From: an uncultured Oscillospiraceae bacterium
Lineage (GTDB): Bacteria; Bacillota; Clostridia; Oscillospirales; Ruminococcaceae
Direction of reading: 5' to 3'
DNA: 64,000 nucleotides
Assembly: GCA_934465295.1 (NCBI GenBank)
Contig: CAKSKU010000006.1
Location: 65,719-129,718 of the forward strand
Under the pieces are notes generated by a model. It had not been told where the DNA came from and searched no databases. It was given only the letters and a program-made list of their open reading frames with translations. Below are positions 51,903-60,554 of the stretch, in pieces (position 1 is the stretch's first letter; each line of letters begins with the position of its first letter). The position numbers and the translations under genes were made by a program.

Positions 51903-53252
51903 TTATTGATCAGTTTCAAGCTCCGCATCTGCGAAGGCTATTATCGTATGTTTGGAGCAATAAGGATATGCGACATAAAAGTAGTCATCGTCCATGTAAT
52001 ACCAGCCGTCAAAGCTCAGATCACGGGTAGAAAGTGTTTCACCCTGCGCTTCGCCGACCCAACCGAGAGTGCGGTAGTAGGTGTTTTCGGCATAGTCCCC
52101 GCAGCCCTCTTCCAAAAGGAGCGGTACGGAGTTTTCGGATAAGCCGTAAAATTCACGGTCAAGTCTTAACACAGGATAATCTCTTCCCGAATAATTGATC
52201 TCCAAAGCTTTACCGCTGACTTTAAGCGGCGTTTCGTCCGATTTGGGGCTTTGAGCCTTTCGTTCGCTTTTCAGTACGCTTATTTCGTCCATATCAAAAG
52301 CCGCAATAGATAAAGGAGCGCTTTTCTCGCTTGAAAGCTGACATATTGAAATGTCGGTGTTTTCATCATATTGAGAATAATACGGCGAATAGAGCTTTCT
52401 TTCCTGTTCCTTGCCATATTTGGACGGGCGTGAGTACCCATAAACAAGGCTTTCAAGGAACCTTGCGCCCGTTGGGATATCATAGCTGTGTCCCAAATCG
52501 ATATCATCAATTTCACTGTCATTTGTAAATTCTTTTTTGTAATGCTCGTTGGGCAGGTTCGGCAGAGTAAGAGCCTTGTCCTTTACCCTTATATGCAGTG
52601 AGGTCGGCGTAAACATTGTTTCAAAGTCATCGAAGAAGGTTTCCATATCATCGATATAATCGGTTTTATGCAGCTTTTCACCCTCTATCGTGACATATCC
52701 GATGACTGACAGGCGTTTGCTTTTGATGAACTTATCAATATCTCCGTCAAAGTAGGTCGAAAACATATAGTATTCAGTGGCAGTGTCCTTTATGTAATAG
52801 CTTTCTTCGTATACAGCGATCAGATTGCTGATAAGCTTTCCCGAGTGATCGGAAAAATAGCTCTCGATCTTGCTGCCCAAAGCCGCCTTTATTTCGGGAT
52901 ATTGATAGTTGTCATAAAATGTGCGTTCGCCGTCCCTTTCAATGCAGTAAACATATCCGTCAGGGGAGCGGAAAAGACTTACGCCGCTGCCCTCCCAACA
53001 ATAGCTGCTCATGACCTGTTCAAGCTCGTTGGAATAGCTTCCGCCGTATTTTTCGGTGATATAGTCGGCAGTCATTCTTGCTATGGTCGGCGTTTTGAGA
53101 TCAGTAGTATATTTATCTGCGGTCCTGTCCAGTTTAAATTGAATATCTCTAAAGATCATACCCAGCAGCACTAACGATAACGGGTTGAATATGAGCAATA
53201 ACACTGCAATGATTATGACAGTTACTGTAACTTTTTTTGCTGTTATTTTCAT
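51903..53252 (-). CDS. Membrane-anchored protein of unknown function
   Basis: 449 residues. One N-terminal membrane helix (VTVTVIIIAVLLLIFNPLSL), then an extracellular, acidic, tyrosine-rich domain with pairs such as 'SRPSKYGKEQERKLYSPYYSQYDE' and 'GWYYMDDDYFYVAYPY'. No enzyme motif is seen. It lies 13 bases upstream of panE in the same direction, so it may be co-transcribed, though a functional link is doubtful. Confidence 0.75.
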   Translation of the reverse strand: MKITAKKVTVTVIIIAVLLLIFNPLSLVLLGMIFRDIQFKLDRTADKYTTDLKTPTIARMTADYITEKYGGSYSNELEQVMSSYCWEGSGVSLFRSPDGYVYCIERDGERTFYDNYQYPEIKAALGSKIESYFSDHSGKLISNLIAVYEESYYIKDTATEYYMFSTYFDGDIDKFIKSKRLSVIGYVTIEGEKLHKTDYIDDMETFFDDFETMFTPTSLHIRVKDKALTLPNLPNEHYKKEFTNDSEIDDIDLGHSYDIPTGARFLESLVYGYSRPSKYGKEQERKLYSPYYSQYDENTDISICQLSSEKSAPLSIAAFDMDEISVLKSERKAQSPKSDETPLKVSGKALEINYSGRDYPVLRLDREFYGLSENSVPLLLEEGCGDYAENTYYRTLGWVGEAQGETLSTRDLSFDGWYYMDDDYFYVAYPYCSKHTIIAFADAELETDQ

Positions 53253-53318
53253 TTTTTACCTGCTTTCATCAAGGCTATGCGGAAAAAGTCTATACTTCCT
53301 CACAAGAGATACAAAGCT

Positions 53319-53504
53319 TTAAGCCGTGCTTTCCCATGCGCTCTGTTCATAAAAGATCGGGCAGTCACGATTTGTCGGCAGTTCTTTCGGTGCATCGATG
53401 CAGCCGCCATTTAACCTGATGTGAAGCGCTTTTTCAATTTTGGGAAGATCGATATTTTCACCGTTCAGTGACAGCCGGAACTGCATATTACTTTTTCCTG
53501 ACAT
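53319..53504 (-). CDS. Small protein downstream of the HAD gene
   Basis: 61 residues, AAGGAGC before ATG 53504, eleven bases after the HAD gene stop. Begins MSGKSNMQFRLSLNGENIDL; polar with no membrane segment. It may be a genuine short partner gene or the start of a longer gene cut short. No family is recognised. Confidence 0.5.
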   Translation of the reverse strand: MSGKSNMQFRLSLNGENIDLPKIEKALHIRLNGGCIDAPKELPTNRDCPIFYEQSAWESTA

Positions 53505-53515
53505 ATAGCTGCTCC

Positions 53516-54187
53516 TTATTTTTTATCAAAATATTTTGTGCGGAATACTTCCAATAAGTTTTTCACAGCCGTGACATCTGACGGGGCTTCACGGTCGTTT
53601 CTGTTTATCCATACTGCATTTATTCCGACAGATGAAGCGCCTTTTATATCACTTGTTAAAGAATCACCGATATGCAATACTTCCTCGGCAGATAGTTCCG
53701 CACCCTTTAATGCAAACTCAAATAGTTCTTTTCTTGGTTTATATGCTCTTGCATCTTCACTTGTAAATACTCCTGTCGGCTTCAGATCATGGTATTTGAT
53801 CGCTTGCAGCACATCGTCTCTGTCAATATTGGATACAACATAGACGGGTACGGGACATAATTCAAAGAACTGTTTTGATTCTTCAAAGATAGGCGGTTTT
53901 ATCCAATGGTCAAACATCAGGTTGCTTAATACTTCTGCATTGGCTGTTGAATTAAAATGCTGTATGGTTTTTTTCAGTGACCTGTATTCCAATTCCCGTT
54001 GAGTTTCAAAGCTGTCTCCGTATGCATTATTAAAGGCAGTCTGAAATTCATTCCACCAATAAGAGCCTATTTCTGATATGTCGTTTACCTTTCCGCTGTC
54101 ATATATTTCTTGCGATACTTTTTTTATAACTTCCCCATCTTCGTGTACAACCGTACCGTAAAAATCTATAAATATTGCTTTGACCAT
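53516..54187 (-). CDS. HAD-superfamily hydrolase (haloacid dehalogenase / YjjG type)
   Basis: 223 residues from ATG 54187. Motif I IDFYGTVV has the DxYGT form used by haloacid dehalogenase-like members; motif II 'VYVVSNIDRDDV'; motif III region with 'YKPRKELFEFAL' (Lys); motif IV HIGDSLTSDIKGASSVGI. It probably acts on a small phosphorylated metabolite. It sits beside a broken copy of panE and a carbamoyltransferase, in AT-rich DNA. Confidence 0.87.
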   Translation of the reverse strand: MVKAIFIDFYGTVVHEDGEVIKKVSQEIYDSGKVNDISEIGSYWWNEFQTAFNNAYGDSFETQRELEYRSLKKTIQHFNSTANAEVLSNLMFDHWIKPPIFEESKQFFELCPVPVYVVSNIDRDDVLQAIKYHDLKPTGVFTSEDARAYKPRKELFEFALKGAELSAEEVLHIGDSLTSDIKGASSVGINAVWINRNDREAPSDVTAVKNLLEVFRTKYFDKK

Positions 54188-54204
54188 TTTGTATAGATCA
54201 CCCC

Positions 54205-54375
54205 TCAAAAATTTGATATACCGAGCAGAGCTATCCGACTGTTTTTCTTAAAATGTTCCGCACGTTCGCCCTCCGCAACAACGCCGAGTTCAATATCGTC
54301 ACGCTGCGAAAGTCCCCAAATTATGTATGAGCCGACAGCTCCTGCGCCCAAAACGGCAATTTTTTTGATTTCCAT
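54205..54375 (-). pseudogene. Partial duplicate of the panE 5' end
   Basis: The first ~46 codons (IKKIAVLGAGAVGSYIIWGL and on to EGERAEH) are nearly identical in DNA to panE at 51755-51889, including the upstream bases. After that the frame runs into unrelated sequence and stops. Only the first half of the nucleotide-binding fold remains, so it is not a working enzyme. Confidence 0.85.
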
Positions 54376-54467
54376 AGTTTTCTCCCTTTTCTTGAGATAA
54401 GTATTAGTAAAGCGAATTAGCATTTATATTTGCGAAGATAGTTTTTTATTGATCGATAAATGGGAAT

Positions 54468-55298
54468 TTATCGAGTTAAGCAATAAATCATAATTGCTTG
54501 TTGAACATTAAGCAGATGCTTTTTAAACTCATATCCAACGAAATAATCCGAATCAATTACATCAGCTGAAACTTCTTCTCCACGATAAAATGGCGGGCAA
54601 GGATTTAACACAGCTCCCTTATTTGCTTTTTTCATAGCATCTAATGTAACCATACACTCCCTAAAATCATTTAGAATAGCAGATGGTAATGAATCGGTAC
54701 ATATAATGTCTTTTCCTATAATTGCTTCATAAATATTACTATACGACACCAAACCCTCAATTTCATAACCATTTCCGCAGCACTGTTCCAAATCAAATCC
54801 CATAACAGTTGCTGCTTCTTTCCACGCCAAACCAATATTGCCGTTACTACCACAAAATAGGAACTTGTCATTTACAAAATTCTTTCGGATTTTCGAAAGT
54901 GCATACATATCTGTAAGCACTTCACAAGGATGGTTTATGTCGGTCATTGCATTAATAACAGGCACAGATAAATATTGTGACATTTTCTCGATAACATTTA
55001 TATCCTTATGTCTAACAATCACCATATCCGCCCAGTTATTCAAATAGCCACAAACATCTTTCAAATCTTCCTTTTTATCAAGCGTTTCCGTCGGAAATAA
55101 AATAGGATGTCCACCTAACAAATATATTCCTTTCTCAAAAGTAACTCGTGTTCGAATACTGGAATTAGGGAAAAACAGAACTACACTATTACCTTTTAAA
55201 ATATCCTTGTAATTTCCCTGCTCAACTTTATCTGTTATGTTAAAAATATCAGCAATCTCCTTTGCATGATAATCCGTCAATCTTATAAGATTTTTCAA
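54468..55298 (-). CDS. Divergent ornithine/aspartate-type carbamoyltransferase
   Basis: 276 residues from TTG 55298, AAGGAG seven bases upstream; no in-frame ATG fits. Carbamoyl-phosphate motif is PNSSIRTRVTFEKG (family S-x-R-T-R), and 'HPCEVLTDMYAL' stands for HPxQxLxD. The usual HCLP loop reads 'NPCPPFYRGEEVS'. The gene is shorter than usual OTCases (about 310-330) and clearly more AT-rich than its neighbours, with AAA/ATT-rich codons, which suggests transfer from elsewhere. The substrate is probably an amino acid other than standard ornithine, but this is inference. Confidence 0.82.
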   Translation of the reverse strand: MKNLIRLTDYHAKEIADIFNITDKVEQGNYKDILKGNSVVLFFPNSSIRTRVTFEKGIYLLGGHPILFPTETLDKKEDLKDVCGYLNNWADMVIVRHKDINVIEKMSQYLSVPVINAMTDINHPCEVLTDMYALSKIRKNFVNDKFLFCGSNGNIGLAWKEAATVMGFDLEQCCGNGYEIEGLVSYSNIYEAIIGKDIICTDSLPSAILNDFRECMVTLDAMKKANKGAVLNPCPPFYRGEEVSADVIDSDYFVGYEFKKHLLNVQQAIMIYCLTR

Positions 55299-55545
55299 TT
55301 TTATTCTCCTTCTCAAATTCCGATATACCGAACGGGTTTGTCCATTCATTTTCCCTAATTATACCCCAAAACCAAAATTTAGTCAACAAAATAGTAAAAG
55401 TGCTCGGGCAAACAGTGGCTTTGCTGTCGTTCATAATATTTTTTATATGGTAAAACTATTATTTGTAGTTAAAATTTCACAAACCGCTCTTGAATTAAGT
55501 TGATTTTATGCATAAATCTTACAAATTATCACAAATCCCCAAAAA

Positions 55546-55600
55546 CCTATTGACAATATAGGAAATCGGTGCTATAATTCATATCAATAACATAGGAATT
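55546..55600 (+). promoter_or_regulatory. cysK promoter with two Rrf2-type operators
   Basis: TTGACA at 55550-55555, 17-base spacer, TATAAT at 55573-55578. Operator 1, CCTAT-TGACAAT-ATAGGAA (55546-55564), covers the -35 box. Operator 2, CATAT-CAATAAC-ATAGGAA (55580-55598), lies at the transcription start, 34 bases on. The same architecture occurs at 57737. Confidence 0.8.
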
Positions 55601-55649
55601 GTAAGAAAATTGTATAGCAATCCCAAAAACATTAAAAGGAGTAATTATT

Positions 55650-56579
55650 ATGAACGTTTATTCAAGTGTAACAGAACTTATCGGCAAAACACCCCTCCTC
55701 GAAGTAAAGAAGATCGAAAAGGCTAAGCAGCTTGATGCGAAAATTCTCGTAAAGCTCGAGCTTTTCAACCCTGCAGGAAGTGCCAAGGACCGTATCGCAA
55801 AGGCTATGGTCGATGATGCAGAGCAGAAGGGACTTCTCAAAGAGGGCAGCGTTATCATCGAACCTACAAGCGGTAACACAGGTATCGGACTTTCCGCCAT
55901 CGCAGCCGCAAGAGGCTACCGTATCATCATCGTAATGCCCGAAACGATGAGCATCGAACGCCGCAATCTTATGAAGGCTTACGGTGCAGAGCTTGTGCTT
56001 ACCGAGGGCGCAAAGGGTATGAAGGGCGCTATCGCAAAGGCTGAAGAGCTTGCAAAGGAAATTCCAAACAGCTTTATCCCGTCCCAGTTCACAAACCCTG
56101 CAAACCCTGCTGTCCACGAAAAGACAACGGGCGTTGAAATTTACAACGACACCGACGGAAATGTTGACATCTTTGTTGCAGGCGTAGGCACAGGCGGAAC
56201 AGTCAGCGGCGTCGGCAAGTACCTCAAGAGCAAGAATCCTGACGTAAAGGTAGTTGCGGTTGAACCTGCAGGCTCACCCGTACTTTCCAAGGGCGTTTCG
56301 GGTTCGCATAAAATTCAGGGTATCGGCGCAGGCTTTGTCCCCGAAACACTTGACACAAAGATCTATGACGAGATCATCACAGTTGAGAACGAAGATGCTT
56401 TTGAAACAGGCAGACTTATCGCAAGAACAGAGGGCGTTCTCGTAGGTATCTCCTCGGGCGCAGCACTCTGGGCAGCTATACAGCTCGCAAAGCGTCCCGA
56501 AAACAAGGGCAAGACAATCGTTGCACTTCTCCCCGACACAGGCGAAAGATACCTCTCCACTGCAATGTTTGCAGAATAA
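55650..56579 (+). CDS. cysK: Cysteine synthase (O-acetylserine sulfhydrylase)
   Basis: 309 residues, AAAGGAG before ATG. Makes cysteine from O-acetylserine and sulfide with PLP. PLP-lysine motif NPAGSAKDRIA, substrate loop EPTSGNTGIGLS, phosphate loop GVGTGGTVSGVG and the C-terminal 'VGISSGAALWAA' are all present. Its promoter carries operators identical in layout to those of the Rrf2 gene at 57896, so cysteine synthesis and Fe-S assembly are probably co-regulated. Confidence 0.95.
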   Translation: MNVYSSVTELIGKTPLLEVKKIEKAKQLDAKILVKLELFNPAGSAKDRIAKAMVDDAEQKGLLKEGSVIIEPTSGNTGIGLSAIAAARGYRIIIVMPETMSIERRNLMKAYGAELVLTEGAKGMKGAIAKAEELAKEIPNSFIPSQFTNPANPAVHEKTTGVEIYNDTDGNVDIFVAGVGTGGTVSGVGKYLKSKNPDVKVVAVEPAGSPVLSKGVSGSHKIQGIGAGFVPETLDTKIYDEIITVENEDAFETGRLIARTEGVLVGISSGAALWAAIQLAKRPENKGKTIVALLPDTGERYLSTAMFAE

Positions 56580-56625
56580 TTTACAACTTCACACCTCTCC
56601 TGAATTTTTCATTTGATAAAATAAA

Positions 56626-56671
56626 CAGCGCCGCACAAACCCGTAAAAAGTCTGTGCGGCGCTGAATTTTT
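56626..56671. terminator. Bidirectional terminator between cysK and spoVT
   Basis: CAGCGCCGCACA (56626-56637) pairs perfectly with TGTGCGGCGCTG (56653-56664); AATTTTTAT follows on + and GTTTATTTT on the - strand. Confidence 0.85.
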
Positions 56672-56683
56672 ATGGGAAAGGGA

Positions 56684-57226
56684 TCAGTCCTCGATCTGCT
56701 TGCCGAGAAACTGAGCTGCGGCTTGGATAAGGTTCTGCTGGACTTCGTTCGCAACGGCGTTGTCATTCGGTGCAAGAAACGCAACCGCACCCGTAACATC
56801 GCCCGATGCAAGGATAGGGGAGCAGGCGAGAGCAGCCTGATCGACGCCCTCAACGGGAAAGACCTTGGCGTCTGCACTTGACGAGCGGATATAGTTCTTG
56901 CGGCTTTCGAGATATTCCTCCAAAGCACGGGAAACACGGCGCTCACTGAATTCTTTCTTCTGTACGCCAGCAACGGCAACAACGTGGTCACGGTCAAAAA
57001 CAACGGTCGGGCAGTTCGCAAGACGGGTCATAACTTCAGCGACCTGCGAAGCCGAGCTTGCCATTTCGTTTATGGCTGAGTATTTTTTGAAAATGACCTC
57101 ACCGTCCGCACTTGTGTAGATCTCCAACGGGTCGCCCTCGTGGATACGCATGGTACGGCGAATTTCCTTTGGGATAACAACACGTCCGAGGTCATCTATT
57201 CTTCTGACAATTCCGGTAGCTTTCAT
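56684..57226 (-). CDS. spoVT: Stage V sporulation protein T (AbrB-family regulator)
   Basis: 180 residues. The AbrB swapped-hairpin DNA-binding domain covers residues 1-50 (MKATGIVRRIDDLGRVVIPK); residues 55-180 form a GAF-like domain with 'VVFDRDHVVAVAGV' and 'GDVTGAVAFLAPND'. SpoVT controls forespore genes late in sporulation and is common to spore-formers, suggesting this organism can sporulate or descends from one that does. Confidence 0.93.
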   Translation of the reverse strand: MKATGIVRRIDDLGRVVIPKEIRRTMRIHEGDPLEIYTSADGEVIFKKYSAINEMASSASQVAEVMTRLANCPTVVFDRDHVVAVAGVQKKEFSERRVSRALEEYLESRKNYIRSSSADAKVFPVEGVDQAALACSPILASGDVTGAVAFLAPNDNAVANEVQQNLIQAAAQFLGKQIED

Positions 57227-57731
57227 TCTATTTTCCTCCGATTAAAATTACGAAATATTTTTCCGACGTTTAAAGTGAACGTCGGTTTCAAGACTTTGTG
57301 AATATAGTTTTTGTATCGCAGGCAGGTTTATTCACTTGAAATTGAAATTTTATGAGGTAAAATCTGGGCGGATCTTGGCGAAAAAGACAGAAAAATTTTT
57401 TGAACAGAAAAAAATGATGCAGATGATGTGTCATATGCGGACGGAGTGTTCTGATGTAAAAGTTATTGCCGGGGATTTTAATTTGCGGTCTGAATGCTCA
57501 AATGTTTGCTGTTTTTCATTCACTTTATAGGGTTTATTATTGTCAGCACGATCTACAAATTCTTTCTGATATTCAGAAAGTCAAGTATGATTTATCTATC
57601 CTTTTTCTACTAACCTATCCACTATGTTTCGAGAACGTGAGGTACATCGGATCGACCGCATTGTGTTTTTTACAAAATAATTTCCTACATCGACTTTTAT
57701 TCTGATATGTTAATAAAAATTTCAGCTTTGT
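57227..57731. other. 505-bp gap between spoVT and the Rrf2 operator
   Basis: Contains no frame with a ribosome site that reads like a protein. It holds an AT-rich stretch, a palindrome CTTTCTGA-TAT-TCAGAAAG near 57562-57580 with no promoter boxes nearby, and the leader of spoVT on the - strand. No RNA gene was recognised. Confidence 0.6.
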
Positions 57732-57768
57732 AAATTCCTATTGACTTTATAGGAATTTATGCTATAAT
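57732..57768 (+). promoter_or_regulatory. rrf2/suf promoter with Rrf2-type operator
   Basis: TTGACT at 57741-57746, 16-base spacer, TATAAT at 57763-57768. The operator CCTAT-TGACTTT-ATAGGAA (57737-57755), within the longer palindrome AAATTCCTA...TAGGAATTT, covers the -35 box exactly as in cysK. Self-control of the Rrf2 gene is inferred. Confidence 0.82.
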
Positions 57769-57895
57769 ACTTATTGGAAAGATATGGATTTGCAGCCTTA
57801 TTATGATAAAATGCACTCAGAATGCGGATTATTGCGGCTATATAATGCCTATCGATAAGGTATGACAAGCTTTTGCGGTGAAAGGAGTGCTGCCT

Positions 57896-58345
57896 ATGAT
57901 GATATCGTCTAAGGGGCGGTATGCGCTGCGTGTGATGCTTGATATGGCGGAACAGCAGGGTGATGAAAATATCAGGCTCAAGGATATTGCACAGCGGCAG
58001 GATATTTCCAGAAAATATCCGGAAATGATCATGACCGAGCTTTGCAAGAAAGAGCTGGTGCAAAGCTCCATCGGCAAGGTGGGAGGTTACAGGCTTGTGC
58101 GCTTTCCCTCGGAATACACTGTGGGGGAGATACTCAAAGCCGTCGAGGGCGACCTTATCCCGGTTGCCTGCCTTGCAAAGAACGGTAAAAAGTGTACGGG
58201 AAACTGTACCTGCTACACATTTTCGTTCCGGAACGGGCTTGCCGAGCAGATCAACGCTTATGTTGACAGCTACACGCTGAAAGACCTGCTGGATGACAAG
58301 GGAAAAACTCACTGCTGCTGCGATGATTTTCATACCAATAATTGA
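57896..58345 (+). CDS. Rrf2-family Fe-S/cysteine regulator (IscR/CymR-like)
   Basis: 149 residues from ATG 57896 (AAAGGAG upstream). Winged helix 'SSKGRYALRVMLDMAEQ', then 'LKDIAQRQDISRKYPEMIMTELCKKELVQS' and 'GGYRLVRFPSEYTVGEIL'. The cysteine loop CLAKNGKKCTGNCTCYTF offers ligands for a [2Fe-2S] cluster like IscR, and the C-terminus ends with three more Cys (HCCCDDF). It leads the suf operon. Its predicted operator also lies upstream of cysK, so it probably senses Fe-S or cysteine state. Confidence 0.9.
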   Translation: MMISSKGRYALRVMLDMAEQQGDENIRLKDIAQRQDISRKYPEMIMTELCKKELVQSSIGKVGGYRLVRFPSEYTVGEILKAVEGDLIPVACLAKNGKKCTGNCTCYTFSFRNGLAEQINAYVDSYTLKDLLDDKGKTHCCCDDFHTNN

Positions 58346-58359
58346 AAGGAAACAGACTT

Positions 58360-58794
58360 ATGAAAAAGAAACTGCTTGAAATATGTGATCTCCGAGTAAG
58401 CGTGGGCGATGCAAATATCGGCGAAAAAGAGATACTTCACGGCGTTGACCTTGAAATAGATCATGACGAGACCCATGTTCTTATGGGTCCAAACGGCACG
58501 GGTAAATCCACTCTCGGATATGCCATTACGGGAAATCCTGCTTATGACGTTACTCAGGGAGAGATAATTTTCAACGGCGAGAACATCACCGATATGCCTG
58601 TTAACGAAAGAGCAAAGAAAGGTATCTTCCTTTCTTTCCAGAACCCTCCGGAAGTTCCCGGAGTTACATTAAGCTCCTTTATCCGCAGTGCTCTGGAGCA
58701 GAAAACCGGCAGCCGTATCCGTCTGACGGGCGATAAGGAATTTGCAGAACAGGTACAGAACGCCCTTGGAATAATAGATACCGATGAGAAATAA
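58360..58794 (+). pseudogene. C-terminally truncated SufC
   Basis: 144 residues from ATG 58360 (AAAGGA upstream). It has an intact start, Walker A GPNGTGKSTLGYAI and the SufC Q-loop SFQNPPEVPGVTLSSFIRSA, but stops before the signature LSGGE, Walker B and switch His; normal SufC is about 245-250 residues. Only three bases separate its stop from sufS. It cannot hydrolyse ATP as it stands. The missing half and the absence of sufB and sufD point to one deletion between sufC and sufS. Confidence 0.85.
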
Positions 58795-58797
58795 AAA

Positions 58798-60030
58798 ATG
58801 ATAACAGTGAAGGATTACAAGGCGGATTTTCCTCTGCTTATGCAGGATCCCACCATATATATTGACAACGCTGCCACAACTCAGCGTCCCAAGTGTGTTC
58901 TTGACGCTGAACGTGAGTTTTACGAAAAGCACAACGCCAACCCGCTGAGAGGAATTTATGACCTTAGCGTGGCAGCTACCGAGGTATATGAAAGTGCAAG
59001 GGATGCTGTGCGTGATTTTATCGGCGCACAGTCCTCTCAGGAGATAATTTTTACCCGCAACACCACCGAGAGCATAAATCTTGTTGCGTACAGCTATGGG
59101 CTTTCCGCAGTTCATGCAGGGGATGAGATCGTTGTTTCCATAATGGAGCATCACAGCAACCTGCTTCCGTGGCAGATGGTATGCCGCCGGACAGGTGCGG
59201 TGCTTAAATTCATCGAGTGTGAAAAGGACGGCAGCGTTGACCTTAACAAGGCAGAGGATATTATCACCGATAAGGTCAGAATAGTTGCCATGACACAGCT
59301 TTCCAATGTGCTTGGCAGAGAAAATCCCGTTCGCCAAATAGCAGAGATAGCCCACCGCAAGGGAGCTGTTATGCTGGTGGACGGCGCACAAAGCACTCCC
59401 CATATCCCCGTCGACGTAAGGAAACTGGGAGCAGATTTCTTTGCATTCTCCGGTCACAAGCTTTATGCCCCTATGGGAATAGGTGTGCTTTATGGCAGAA
59501 AAGAGCTGCTGGATAAAATGCCACCTTTCCTTACAGGCGGCGAGATGATAGAATCCGTTACAAGGACATCTGCGGTGTATGCGGAGCTTCCCCACAAGTT
59601 TGAGGCGGGAACCGTAAATGCAGCAGGTGCGGCAGGACTTAAAGCTGCCATCGGGTATATAAACGCTATTGGCTTTGATAAGATACATGAGCTTGAAAGC
59701 AGCGTTACTGCGTACACCTTTAAGAAAATGAAACAGATGGAGGGCATAAATATCATTGGCTCGGACAAGGCGGAGGATCACAGCGAGATAATCACCTTTA
59801 CCGTGGACGATGTTCACCCCCACGACGTAAGCGAGATAATGGCAGCCGACGGCATTGCGGTGCGTGCGGGACATCACTGCGCACAGCCGCTGCTCAGCTT
59901 TCTTGGCTGCCGTTCAACAGTCCGTGCAAGCTTTGCATTATACAATACCTTTGATGATGCGGATAAATTTATAAACAGTCTTTCGACTGTCAGGGAGCGT
60001 ATGGGATATGGAAAACAGAAGCTTTTATAA
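58798..60030 (+). CDS. sufS: Cysteine desulfurase SufS
   Basis: 410 residues. Takes sulfur from cysteine with PLP and passes it to SufU. Marks: YIDNAATTQRPKCVLDAERE, EHHSNLLPW, the PLP-lysine site AFSGHKLYAPMG, GHHCAQPLL and the C-terminal GCRSTVRASFALYNT. Its ribosome site is weak because the upstream junction has only GATGAGAAA. The end overlaps sufU by 23 bases. Confidence 0.94.
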   Translation: MITVKDYKADFPLLMQDPTIYIDNAATTQRPKCVLDAEREFYEKHNANPLRGIYDLSVAATEVYESARDAVRDFIGAQSSQEIIFTRNTTESINLVAYSYGLSAVHAGDEIVVSIMEHHSNLLPWQMVCRRTGAVLKFIECEKDGSVDLNKAEDIITDKVRIVAMTQLSNVLGRENPVRQIAEIAHRKGAVMLVDGAQSTPHIPVDVRKLGADFFAFSGHKLYAPMGIGVLYGRKELLDKMPPFLTGGEMIESVTRTSAVYAELPHKFEAGTVNAAGAAGLKAAIGYINAIGFDKIHELESSVTAYTFKKMKQMEGINIIGSDKAEDHSEIITFTVDDVHPHDVSEIMAADGIAVRAGHHCAQPLLSFLGCRSTVRASFALYNTFDDADKFINSLSTVRERMGYGKQKLL

Positions 60031-60436
60031 CGAGATACTGACCGAACACAATATGCACCCCGATTTCAAGCATGACATTCCCGATGCGGATATTGTGCTT
60101 GACGGAGTAAACCCAAGCTGCGGCGATGAGATACAGCTGAAGCTGAAAACCGACGGCGACATCATCACCGACGGCGCATTTGTGGGCGATGGCTGTGCCA
60201 TTTCACAAGCATCTGCTGATATTATGCTTGGAATGGTCATAGGATGCAAGAAGGAAGATGCCCTTAAAAAGAGCGACATCTTTATGAAAATGATAAGGGG
60301 CGAGGCAACGGAAGAGGAGATAGAAAGCCTTGAAGAAGCCTCCGCTCTCAGGGACATTTCCCATATGCCCGCAAGAGTAAAGTGTGCAATGCTTGGCTGG
60401 AGAACTCTTTCCGAGGCACTTAAACAACAATCGTGA
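60008..60436 (+). CDS. sufU: SufU sulfur-acceptor protein
   Basis: 142 residues starting inside sufS. Zinc-dependent sulfur carrier partnering SufS. Ligand-bearing segments are 'NPSCGDEIQLKL' (Cys, Asp), 'GDGCAISQASADIML' (Cys) and 'ARVKCAMLGW' (Cys). It normally hands sulfur to SufB; since no sufB lies in this operon, the likely partner is the SufB-like protein at 47393. Confidence 0.93.
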   Translation: MENRSFYNEILTEHNMHPDFKHDIPDADIVLDGVNPSCGDEIQLKLKTDGDIITDGAFVGDGCAISQASADIMLGMVIGCKKEDALKKSDIFMKMIRGEATEEEIESLEEASALRDISHMPARVKCAMLGWRTLSEALKQQS

Positions 60437-60450
60437 ATATCCTGAAATGG

Positions 60451-60540
60451 AGAACAGCACCGATCGGGGAAAGCGCAAGCCTGTTTCCGAGGGTGAGATA
60501 CTGCTCAATGTCGTAAATGTCAGGGAATATGAGCTTTAAG
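60451..60540 (+). other. Possible 29-residue tail or gene remnant after sufU
   Basis: A frame reads MENSTDRGKRKPVSEGEILL and ends NVVNVREYEL at TAA. There is no ribosome site. The charged, protein-like text suggests the end of a lost gene, but no family is recognised. Confidence 0.3.
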
Positions 60541-60554
60541 CAGAATAAATTTTT

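Noticed and set aside
57336..57530. 64-codon frame between spoVT and the Rrf2 gene
   Set aside because: No ribosome site, biased composition and no neighbours in the same direction.
58669..59877. 402-codon open frame on the - strand opposite sufS
   Set aside because: SufS is certain from its motifs; the opposite frame reads as low-confidence Cys/His-rich text with no start site.
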